Below, in pieces: positions 11,588 through 20,352 of a stretch of DNA of 64,000 nucleotides (position 1 is the stretch's first letter; every line of letters starts with the position of its first letter). Made by a program: the position numbers and the translations under genes. This stretch comes from Xenoacremonium recifei (lineage: Eukaryota > Ascomycota > Sordariomycetes > Hypocreales > Nectriaceae): assembly GCA_012184525.1 (NCBI GenBank), contig WOFQ01000010.1, positions 372,001 to 436,000 on the forward strand, in the 5' to 3' direction. Below the pieces are notes generated by a model, which did not search any database, was not told the origin of the DNA, and saw only the letters and a program-made list of their open reading frames with translations.

Positions 11588-13096
11588 TGTGCCAACACAG
11601 TCGCTGTCCGACTCTAGATATCAGGGGCGATTGATGGAATCTGGTGTCGCGGGTTATCGATGGCTGGTAAGTGAATGCTGCGTTGATTGAAGTCGCGGTC
11701 GGGCGGAGGCCAGATTGCGTCAGCGTCAGCGAGGTCCCGGGGCACGCGTTGGAGCGACGATAGCGGCAGGCGCAACGGTCCGAGAAGTAATAGAATATCG
11801 CGATCGAGGAAGGAGATGGCTCGAGGCCGGCGAAAGGGAAATTGCAGCCGAATTCCGCGCAGCAGAGGCAGTGACGACGATAGAGAGTCGGTGTTGCAAG
11901 GTTGAGGCCGGCGGGAGGGTGCTGGAAGCCGGGCGGTGGATGATCGCCGAAGTCTAACCGTTCGCGGGAGTGTCCAACGGACCCTGTCAATCCGGATGAA
12001 GAGTGACGAGACGCCAGACGCGGAGCGCTAGCAGGACGAAATTCACCAGGAAATGAGCATTGGGTGATTCAAGCTCTGGAGTGACAATGATGTCGTGCCG
12101 GCGACGACGGGGAGTCAGGAGAGCGGTTGGTGAATTTCCCCAGGTCCAGGTCCGGCTGGGAGGGCGTGATCTGATCTGGATTGGCAGTTCCGCGGCCGGC
12201 CGATTCGACAGCCGAAGGATTGCGGGATTGGGACGAGCTCTGGGAGGGGCCCGCGCAGCACGCGGCGTTGTCTCTGGTATTTTGGGGGATGGTTCGGTCG
12301 GGATCGGAGGCGATTCGAGTTCGACGACTACCAACGTTAGCAATGATAAGCTCGTGGGCAGCAGACGAATCATCAGCCGCCAACGAATAGGACAGGCCAG
12401 GCTAGCCACGAGCCGCATCTTCAGGCTAACAGCCCACCGCGTTCCCGCGCTGCGATGAAAACAAATCGGCCAGAGGGAGCTCTGGTCACGATCCAATGTC
12501 AGGGAGTGAACGAGGGACGTGATGAATTTGGCGATGCGCAATGGCGTCAAAGCGTCTCTTTCGATTGTGTGTGTGTGTGCTGGGTCGCGAGCGCGTCCAA
12601 GGTCTGGTCAGCCTCCTGTCGATGCATCGCCCCAAAGCCGGGAGCATGTTGCTGCCTCGTCGTAATGAGGATCCGCCTTCGACCAGCTGACCAGACTGGA
12701 TGAGCCCGGCCCAATCTCTTCTTGTCTTGATGTAAAAAAGAGGGTGGTTTTCCACCTTCCAAGATCTACAAACAAGGCCACGTAGGCCTAACAAACCCCA
12801 AAACTCCGCCTGCGCCGGTCCCTTGATGCAACGAGTTGCATGTCAAGTCTTCTCTTCCCATCGAAGAGATGCTCAGCCGTCTGAGACTTTCCCCATCAAG
12901 TAACGATCCCCTCGTCTTTCAACGACTTCATGAGTTCTTCCGTGACCTGTGACGCATCGGTTATCAACCCGCAAGACCAATTCTGTGTTGTGTTCGCAAT
13001 TGGCAACAGGAAACATGGGAAGAAAGCGTTTTGAACCAAGGTTCGATCGGTCGTTTGCGTCCGCTCGGGCGCCGAAATCCTCGTCGATATGAGCAG
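11588..13096. other. Intergenic: MAF1 upstream, APS1 downstream
   Basis: This 1.5-kb stretch carries the 5' flank of MAF1 and the 3' flank of the sigma-1 adaptin gene. Open frames of up to 190 codons occur on both strands (for example the minus frame 11987-12550), but their Pro/Arg/Ser-rich composition and lack of family motifs make them unlikely genes. A (TG)n tract lies at about 12565-12579. Confidence 0.45.
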
Positions 13097-13890
13097 TTAC
13101 ATAATCTTAGTGACTTCGTCCTCGACCTTTTATACGGGTTGGCGTCAGCTTTCCACAGGCGATGCGATGGTTCGTCGGGTGGATTTTGGTGCAAGGCATC
13201 GCTGTGTCGACCTCGAGACACGATGAGAAATACAAACACAACACGTACCTCCATGTCTTCAAGAGAATCTTGCTGTCCGATGCAACGAAGCACGTTCTTC
13301 TTGCTACTCTCCTGCAGCTCGCCAGCAAGAAGAAGCTCGTCGAGAATGTAGTACGCCTTTGTGAAGGAGAAGATGATATCCAACTCGCAGACATTGCCGT
13401 AGTATTTGTCCATCTGCTCGACGTATCGGTGGATGATCTCGAGCGTGATCAGCTCGTTGTCCTCTGAATCGCAACCAGCGATGAAGAACAACGAGGCATA
13501 TCTTCGATACACAATCTTCGTGTCTGTAAACCAGGTTTCAGCACCTCGTCTCATGTTGATGTCGTCGGGTCGCAAAAGGGGTCGGAGGATCGAGGAGTTG
13601 ATAGCAGAGGCAGAGGAACGAACCCTTGTATTCGAGGAAATTGCACATGCGAGTTCTGCGGGCGAGAACAAGCTGCGACACGTCCTTGACAATCTTCGCT
13701 TTGTCCTTGGGCGAGAGAGTCGTGAACCATTTGGCCAGGCGCTGGAATAAGAGTCAGCAAGGCACATCAGCTCGAGGCCTGGAGGGGCTACGCACCACCT
13801 TGCCCTGGCGAGATAGGAGGATCAGGTATCTGGATGACGAGTCAGCAGGCGACGGCGAGACATGCCCAAAGGTCCGTACTGGATGGCCAT
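13097..13890 (-). CDS. APS1: AP-1 clathrin adaptor complex, sigma-1 subunit
   Basis: Five exons on the minus strand: 13880-13890, 13796-13829, 13624-13741, 13249-13523 and 13097-13126, with introns of 50, 54, 100 and 122 nt. The product is 155 aa, the family's normal length. The joined protein starts MAIQYLILLSRQGKV, continues with KDVSQLVLARRTRMCNFLEY, DTKIVYRRYASLFF and the conserved ELITLEIIHRYVE and FTKAYYILDELLLAGE blocks, and ends EDEVTKIM. These are longin-fold sigma-adaptin hallmarks, with AP-1 favoured over AP-2 by the N- and C-termini. It helps recruit clathrin and cargo at the trans-Golgi and endosomes. The first coding exon has only 11 nt. The last exon (30 nt) is separated by a 122-nt intron. 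All donors, acceptors and phases agree. Confidence 0.94.
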
Positions 13891-14775
13891 GTTGATGCGA
13901 TTCACGTCACCAAAGCTGGTGACGGTTGCAAGAGAGCAAGTCGAGAGCAAGAGTGGGCGACGACGTGATGCCAACCTGAAATTCTGGCCACGAGGAGTAA
14001 TTTGGCGGTTGGTGACGAGCGGGACCACAAAAGCTGTTTGGTTCGGGTGCCAGCACTGCAGAATTGTAGGGGAGGTCCAGTGAGTGCCCAGCGAGCACAG
14101 GCCTCCATGAGGTAGCTCCACGCAACTCCAGTGCCTTCCAGATCGGAGCGACACGTCCAGGCCATGCGTGTGTGGAGCTGCCCCTCGCTGTGCACCCCCT
14201 GTAAGGTAGTTGCAGTCCATAAGGGTCTTTCCATCACTCTCTATCGCTGAGGTGCAGTTAGAGTCCCTGCTAAATGCAGCAGATTGCAGCTTGGGGAGGA
14301 AACTCTCCGTGTAAAAGCTCTATGGTCATTGACTTGGATGGATGCCGAGCAAGTATCTCACAGTGAGCTCATCTTCGCTCAGGCAGTCCACCTGTGGCTA
14401 AAGTAACGTGAGGCATCCGTATATCAATCCCGTCGGCTGGCTGTCCTTCTCCGACTCCCTCCATGCAAGTCGTATCTGTTCCGTCCAAGAAAGCGGAAAT
14501 GCGACGACAAACACAATCGCATCCAGTCTTGATCATTAGTAATCTTTGTTACGCCTTTCAGTCCATTTCCCCACGCCGATACAGCGAACTCCGAACCGCC
14601 GGTTCAGGGAGCTAGTTCCCTAGTCCCCCTCCTGATAAAGACTATTTCGGCCGCCGTTAGGCGTCGTGAACTTTGTATTCGAGGACGGTGAAATTTTCCA
14701 CTTCTTCCTTCACTCCGTCTCTTCAAACGCGGACTTTCGTGGCTTCCCGTCGCCTCTGCCGCCAGATCTTCCGCG
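13891..14775. other. Divergent promoter region between APS1 and GCLM
   Basis: This is the 0.9-kb spacer between divergently transcribed genes. I see no coding sequence I can support. Open frames on the minus strand overlapping the APS1 start are shadows of its 5' flank. Confidence 0.5.
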
Positions 14776-15758
14776 ATGACGAAGCTCATCATCTCCACGG
14801 GGTGCGCATTGTGTGATTGCTGCGTCTTTTCAGGCGGTGCTGACAAACCGGCAGCAATATCATGTCCGCGGGGCCTTCGATTATTCGCAAACCCGGTGCC
14901 ACCAGATCAAACCTCGAACTCGTCAACTCCCTTCGGGACCACTTCGCCGACGCTCAGCGAGATTATGCGACTCACGAGAACCACACGAACGGTCGGACGA
15001 ACGGTTCCGCGACCACCGATGCCGCCATAGGATTCTGGACGGAGCGACAAGGAAAGACGCTGTATCTGCCCCGCATCAACTGGCAAGCCGCGGGTTTGTT
15101 GGAGGAACCAAGTCAGTACGAGATCACCGTGAAGCTATTCTTCCTAGCAGGGACTCCTGCGGAAGCACGCGAACAATATATTAAAGAGGCTTTGGATTTG
15201 GTGTTGAAAGAATTGCGAATCGAGGCTATCGACTTGCTTTTGGTGTCATTCCCAGGGCTATCCTTTGAGGGGAACTGCGAGTGGGAAGCAGACAAGATCA
15301 ATGCCCAACAAGGGAGTCTTGAGGAAGAAGTGGCTACATGGAAACTGTTCGAGGAGCTGCACAAGAAAGGTCTCGTGAAGCGGTTGGGAGTGTCCGAGTT
15401 TGGCAGCCAAAAGCTTGGCGCCTTCATCAAGCGCACAACCGTCCGACCAGTGATCGATCAAGTCAACCTCAAGAACTGCTGCGACGTCCCACCGCCGCTC
15501 AAGAAGCTCGCCGAAGAGGAGGACATCGAACTTCACGTCCACAGCGACTGCACCGATATCCTTCCCCGAGGTACGCTTCGAGAGCTCCTCAGCCACGGCC
15601 CTCAAGGAGCGGGCGTTTTGGCCGATTCCGCAAACGGCGGTACCGGCCTGGCGGGCGAGATTGTTCCACAGTGGGTGGTGAGATACACTGCGTTTGTGCA
15701 AAATCGTGGCGTGATAGAGAACAAGGGCTATTTTGCCGGAGCAGAACTCGTGGAGTGA
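14776..15758 (+). CDS. GCLM: Glutamate-cysteine ligase regulatory (modifier) subunit
   Basis: Two exons, 14776-14801 and 14855-15758, joined over a 53-nt intron (donor GTGCGC, branch GCTGAC, acceptor CAG), give 309 aa beginning MTKLIISTGNIMSAGPSII. An alternative start is the ATG at 14862 inside exon 2 (298 aa), but the spliced start gives the better-conserved N-terminus. The fold is aldo/keto-reductase-like. The segment DQVNLKNCCDVPPPLKKLA matches the GCLM signature around the Cys-Cys pair, and LGVSEFGSQKLG matches the preceding strand-loop. GCLM binds the catalytic subunit, lowers its Km for glutamate and relieves glutathione feedback, so it sets the rate of the first step of glutathione synthesis in the cytosol. 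No catalytic subunit gene lies in this window. It is convergent with BUD32. Confidence 0.87.
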
Positions 15759-15906
15759 TAGAGCCCTTTTGGTGGTGAGCTCTTCATACCTACCATCTTG
15801 TGGGTGGATTTTTCGTGTTTTCCGAATAGCGATCATCAGACATTTGGAGTTTAGACAATCTGGATGGCAGGGAATATGGCTTCTTCTTGGAAAGCCGCTC
15901 TTTTGT

Positions 15907-16686
15907 TTAACCAATCATGCTCCGCTTCCGACCTCTCATGCGTACATCCTCCAGCTTCCTCAGAACCCCAGCGGCTTGTTTGAAAGTCTCCCGATAGGCC
16001 TCGAGAAGCTCTGGAAAGATGCACTCTGCGCGAGGATGTGTGCTTCCAAATGCCCTCTCCAAGACGTACAAGTCTACCGCTCGATCCTCTTCTGATGTGC
16101 TGCCGCTTGCCAGGCCCAGGTCGATGATGACGACCTCTCCGTCTAATACCCCCTGGTGTTCCTTGTTCCCATTTGCACCCGTTACTGGCCAGGGATTCAA
16201 CATCATGTTGCTGGTAGTCAAGTCGCCGTGGACAATTCCCGTCAGGTGCATCGTGCCTATTGCGGTGCCCATCCGTCGCAGCAGGCCCTTCAGTTCGGCA
16301 TCGTCCTCGATCCCCTCAGTTCTGGTGCCGAGGCACTGGTTGATTCTCGCTCGAACCGGTTCTCCGTGTATCCATTCCAGCATCAGCCATCCTGCGTTCT
16401 CGTCGACAGCGTAGACAGCAGGCACCCTGACGCCATCCCGCCGACACTTTGCCAATATCCTTGCCTCCGCCAAGATTCGATGTCTGGTCAGCCGTTGGTC
16501 GAGCGTCGGATGCCTCCAGGGCTTCGGTGGCCGGTACTTCAAGGCACAAGGTATCTCGGGCAGCAAGTAGGTGCTCTTGTAGAGGCGGCCCTCGGCGCCT
16601 TGTGTTATGAGGGTTGGCGGGGTTAACGCGGGGTACTGGAGGACTTCGGGGAGGGGAAACTGATGCGTCGCAGCGTCGGTCGCCAT
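15907..16686 (-). CDS. BUD32: Bud32/PRPK-type atypical kinase of the KEOPS complex
   Basis: Single exon of 259 aa, the family's compact size. The start is the ATG at 16686-16684; the frame remains open upstream but has no ATG. Visible motifs are a glycine-loop substitute TQGAEGRLYKS, the ATP lysine in ALKYRPPKPW, the Glu in ILAEARIL, the catalytic loop IVHGDLTTSNMM and the metal motif IDLGLAS, followed by the RAVDLYVLERAF block and a basic C-terminal tail ending RGRKRSMIG. Bud32 is an ATPase/kinase that works with Kae1, Cgi121, Pcc1 and Gon7 to make the t6A modification of tRNA and affects telomere upkeep. It acts in cytosol and nucleus. Its 5' end faces the unknown gene at 17488, so the 0.8-kb spacer is a shared divergent promoter. 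Confidence 0.95.
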   Translation of the reverse strand: MATDAATHQFPLPEVLQYPALTPPTLITQGAEGRLYKSTYLLPEIPCALKYRPPKPWRHPTLDQRLTRHRILAEARILAKCRRDGVRVPAVYAVDENAGWLMLEWIHGEPVRARINQCLGTRTEGIEDDAELKGLLRRMGTAIGTMHLTGIVHGDLTTSNMMLNPWPVTGANGNKEHQGVLDGEVVIIDLGLASGSTSEEDRAVDLYVLERAFGSTHPRAECIFPELLEAYRETFKQAAGVLRKLEDVRMRGRKRSMIG

Positions 16687-17487
16687 GGTGGCTGGTAGTT
16701 CGTGTGGGTTCAGGGCTCGGATCTGGTGATCTAAAGAGCCTGCGAGGCCAGGAGGGGATGATGGGGGGGAGTGTTGCAATTGGGAGCGCGGAGTGATGGC
16801 CCTGCCTGCAGTGATGCCTGACGAACGTGTTTGCTTTTTCTGGGTTTAGTCCAGCGCCCGCCAATGCGAAGCTGGCGCCGTGTCTTTCAGCGCTTCTCAG
16901 TGGCTGGCGCGCCCCGAATCAGGAAGCAGGGCACCCGACGGGACGTTCCTGCCCGCCGGCGACCTAACACAGGCAAACATGCATTTTCAGCCGCAGGGCA
17001 AATTAAACCAGACGGGAGCCAAATTGCCAAACCACCACCCTCCTCCACCACGGCCATCATCGCCAGCCTGGTCCTTTGGCTCATGCGCAAACTCCCGTCC
17101 ATCATCGTCTGCTCCCAGCCGCAATTCATGGCGCCAGCGGCCAGCCCAACAGGCGAATTCCCGCCAATCCCTGCCGCTCACAGGCGACAGCCATGTTCAT
17201 GCACCATGTGACACTGCACTGGGCTTGTTAGCTGCAGCTACAGGGGCCTCTCGTCTCCAGCCTCCCACGCCAAGTGGCCAACCTCCGCTGCTGGCGACGA
17301 ATCTGGAAGTCCAGGCCAGCGCTACCGACACTCTGCGCTGCACACACTACAGGTGTGCTCGTCATTCTTTCTCCCGCCCCGTCGCCTCCTTTCTTCCTCC
17401 TGTCAATCCTCCTCCTCACTGTCCCGAGACCATGCGCGATCGCCTCACCAGCCCCGAAGACCGACTTGCATCGCACCCCGCTCCATC
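16687..17487. other. Divergent promoter region between BUD32 and an unknown gene
   Basis: This 0.8-kb spacer separates two divergent starts. The last part (about 17360-17487) is C/T-rich, as expected for a leader of the rightward gene, and contains an ATG at 17432 that opens a uORF overlapping that gene's start. No other coding sequence is supported. Confidence 0.5.
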
Positions 17488-17533
17488 ATGGCCGAGGCCA
17501 ACTCGCTGCAGTGGACCATTATTCTCGTCTTGA
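17432..17533 (+). promoter_or_regulatory. uORF overlapping the start of the gene at 17488
   Basis: An ATG at 17432 opens 33 codons in another frame, ending in TGA at 17531-17533, past the predicted main ATG at 17488. If transcribed in the leader, ribosomes starting here would bypass the main start. Confidence 0.4.
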
Positions 17534-18207
17534 CCGCTCTTTTGCTCTCCTTCGTCGTGCTCGCCCAGATCGCCTCCGTGTATACGACTGCCTACGTAGC
17601 TGCGCCGCATGAGATTCAGACCTTCCTTGACGCCGCCGACTTCTCCATCCAGGAGAACGAGAGCTATGACCGAGACGTCTCCCGAGTCCAGCGACTAGAG
17701 GACAAGCTCCGTCTGCGACAACTCCTCCAAGAGATCCAGAAGGGTAGCGATGATCTGCGCGAAGACCTCAATGGGATGTTAATGGAGGAGGGAACCGCGA
17801 AACTGCGCTCTGGCGCAAGACTACTCTGGGCATCGAAACGGTCGCAACTGGAGGACCGAGTACGGAGGCTGGACTTGTTGCGCATGCGCTTTCTTGTTGT
17901 CTACATGGGTGTCATTGCGGCCAACGCTGAGAAGCAGCCCCCTCCTATCCCGAAAGATCCAGAGAAGACGCCGCCCTTTCAGAGCCCTACACGACCGATC
18001 CTTCCGAAGGGCTTGGCTGAGAGTATCGCTAGACGCCCTCCTCTCCGCCGGTTGACTACTCAAGCGATTGGTCACCATGAGAATGTGGCTACGCCTCATA
18101 GGAAGGGCTGGGCCGGAGTCGTTCATGAGCTTCAGACCTCACCCAAGATGCACCAACGCCATGCTTCGATAGAACAAGCCCTTTCACGAGCGACAAAGAC
18201 ACCGTAG
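17488..18207 (+). CDS. Unknown fungal protein with one N-terminal membrane span
   Basis: Single exon of 239 aa. The first ATG in the open frame is at 17488. Residues about 9-31 form a strongly hydrophobic segment (WTIILVLTALLLSFVVLAQI), likely a signal anchor or single transmembrane helix. Residues about 55-150 are rich in Glu, Arg, Leu and Gln and likely helical or coiled coil, with a second moderately hydrophobic stretch LRMRFLVVYMGVIAA near 130-145. The rest is Pro-rich, basic and probably disordered. I do not recognise the family. It is divergent from BUD32 and convergent with the CMD-like gene. The high hydrophobicity of the first segment and the consistent frame support a real gene, but no function can be named. 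Confidence 0.7.
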   Translation: MAEANSLQWTIILVLTALLLSFVVLAQIASVYTTAYVAAPHEIQTFLDAADFSIQENESYDRDVSRVQRLEDKLRLRQLLQEIQKGSDDLREDLNGMLMEEGTAKLRSGARLLWASKRSQLEDRVRRLDLLRMRFLVVYMGVIAANAEKQPPPIPKDPEKTPPFQSPTRPILPKGLAESIARRPPLRRLTTQAIGHHENVATPHRKGWAGVVHELQTSPKMHQRHASIEQALSRATKTP

Positions 18208-18728
18208 TCGGTATTCGCGGATTCTGGTCAACTGGGTTTTTGTCACTTGCATTTCGTGGTGGCGGCGCCATTCGGCGGGTTGCTTAGGGCTTCTTCGCCA
18301 CAAGCATTTCAAATGGATCGTGAGGGGCGTTTTCTGGTCAAGCCAAATTACCTTGCACAACACACAACCAACATGTCCGGGAAACATTTGGCCTCGGAAT
18401 TATTTCTTTCGGTGGATGGAGTCACGAGATGGGTGTTAGTGGTCATGTTTTCACGATGGATGAATTTATGAGCAGCGAGCATTGCATGACATTGGCGGGA
18501 GTTCTTGGTCATTTTATCTAATTCCAACCTCACTTCGCTTCGTATAGATAGATAGGATAGATACCCCCATTGTGCAGCTTTGGGTGGCAGCCTCTTTCCC
18601 TTCGGTGGCTGTCCGCATCTCTGCCACTTTCCTAGCATCACATACCCCTGTCTTTGTCTGATTTTAACTTGTTTTTGGTCTGCAGATTACGGAGCTTGTG
18701 CTGGTGGCGGATGATAACGGTTTACCGT
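18208..18728. other. Intergenic between convergent genes
   Basis: This contains the 3' flanks of the unknown membrane-protein gene and the CMD-like gene. No gene or structured RNA was recognised. Confidence 0.5.
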
Positions 18729-19414
18729 TTAATGAGCAAGTACATCGTCGGGGCCGGATCCGTTCCTCTCTCCGACTATGTGTTTGTTAGGTCATGAACG
18801 TTATATGAATATTAGTTATGAGTTGAGCCTTACCATCAAGCGCTACGAGGAATCGTGAAACGCAGTTGTAACAAGCAACCTGTGACCCAACTTAGTGGGA
18901 ATCGTCTTAGAAGAGTGGCCACTTAGAATGTTACCGTAGCTGTGATTTCCACAATCTCTTGTTCATTGAAATATTTCCGAAGACTGTCGAAGGTCTCGTC
19001 CTTCACTTGTACATTCCTAGTCATCTCATCGGTGTACAACAATACCGCCCACTGTTTCTCGCTCAGTGACTCAGGCCGCTCGTTAAGATCATTCTTCTTC
19101 ACAAACTCGAGCGCATCTTGAGAGACGCCACCCTTCACAGCAAGTGGAGCATGATGCTTCCATTCGTACCACGCCTTATTACAGACTGCGACTCGGGAAA
19201 TGGCGAGCTCGCGAAGGTCGTCGCCGAGTGACGTCTTAGTGCGGACAGCACCGAGAAAAGAGTTCCAGCCATCAGCAACCGGCGGACTATGAAGAAGAGC
19301 TAGATCAAGGGGCTGAAGATCACGGGGTGCCCGGCGAGCCTGAATTCGCTGGACAATAGCGTCGTTTTCTGGGGTAGAAGCTGGGGGAGGGTTGGGAACG
19401 TAGGGAACTCTCAT
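18729..19414 (-). CDS. Carboxymuconolactone decarboxylase / AhpD-like protein
   Basis: Three exons on the minus strand, 18935-19414, 18834-18879 and 18729-18775, with introns of 55 nt (donor GTAACA, branch ACTAAG) and 57 nt (donor GTAAGG, branch CCTAAC, acceptor TAG), giving 190 aa. The start ATG is at 19414; the frame is open further upstream but without an ATG. The alpha-helical CMD domain shows DDLRELAISRVAVCNKAWYE followed by a His-His pair, then SEKQWAVLLYTDEMT and, after splicing, ITATVACYNCVSRFLVALD. Without the splices the protein would end prematurely after ITATV. CMD-fold proteins are small oligomeric enzymes, some acting as thiol peroxidase partners (AhpD) and others as decarboxylases. 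The substrate here is unknown. The CYNC pair could be a redox motif, although the classic AhpD site lies elsewhere in the fold. No signal peptide is seen. Confidence 0.85.
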
Positions 19415-20352
19415 GGTTTCGGTGTAGGGTAGATCTCGTGCAAGAGGTTTAAGAGGCGCGAACGTTCGTTTTGCGACGAAATGCTTCCTTTTCAAGATTC
19501 AAACAGGGCACTTGTCAATATGTGAAAAGGGAGAGTTTGACAGAACTGCTTTCAGGAAGCCCAGGTGGGCGCGGGGTCGGCTTTCATCAATCTCATCCCC
19601 CACATCGATTTGATGCCGAGTCTCAGTCCCGAAAATCCGTCCGGACGGGAACGGCGGGGTAGCGTCTTCGGAATACTACTTTATGGACCACTTACCGATT
19701 AGAGTGCTAAAGGTATACAGAGACCTCGGGCAGATTGTGTTGAGTGGGACAGACCTACAGACGAGGAGCTGAAGGCCAGTACCTCCATTTATGATGGTGT
19801 TGGCCGGATACCATATCTAGATATGGACCATGACCTGACATCCGACTTGTGGATAAAGTCATGTACATACATGCAGTATGGCAAAATCGAGTGCAAGGCA
19901 AGAACTGAAAGCCCCTGATGCTTCTGCCTAGTGCTCTATGGGGATCGCCGATTGGCCACATCGATCTCATTGCCCCAACGCAAAGTGTCTTCCGAAGCTG
20001 TGCATAGGTAGCTCGCGATTGCGCACCTTAGGTAGCTCAAGCAATGCTGCATAATAGTCAACCATAGCAGCGACGAGAAAGAATGCTTAACTTATCCGAT
20101 AAGCATTTTATTTCTAATTTTCCCTTTTTTTTTCTCCCCGGTCCTCGAGTGTGATATAAGGTTGCAACGGCGTTGCGACAGCACGAGGAAGGAGCTCGCC
20201 CAAACGCGTTGCCGGGTCAATCACGTGATCTGGAGTTTCTAGGGGGACCTGGATTCATTAACGCGACCTCTCTTTTTTCGCGTCATCCCGATCATCCCAG
20301 GCTTCTTCCTCCCAACATCTCGTCGACCGTTGTCGCGCGCTCATCAATCACG
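19415..20352. promoter_or_regulatory. Divergent promoter region between the CMD-like gene and SPT16
   Basis: This 0.9-kb spacer lies between divergent genes. It contains a T-rich tract at about 20105-20135 and a palindromic E-box TCACGTGA at 20221-20228, about 125 bp before the SPT16 ATG. No coding sequence is supported. Confidence 0.5.
20221..20228. promoter_or_regulatory. E-box palindrome TCACGTGA
   Basis: A perfect 8-bp palindrome with a CACGTG core, the type bound by bHLH factors such as Cbf1 or Pho4. It lies in the proximal SPT16 promoter. Function is inferred from motif and position only. Confidence 0.45.

Noticed and set aside
11987..12550. Open frame of 187 codons on the minus strand between MAF1 and APS1
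   Set aside because: The product is a low-complexity Pro/Arg/Ser mixture with no recognisable domain, and a competing open frame of similar quality lies on the other strand.
12964..13767. Open frame of 267 codons on the minus strand as a single gene
   Set aside because: It reads through introns of APS1. Only the central part is real exon; splicing gives a canonical 155-aa sigma adaptin.
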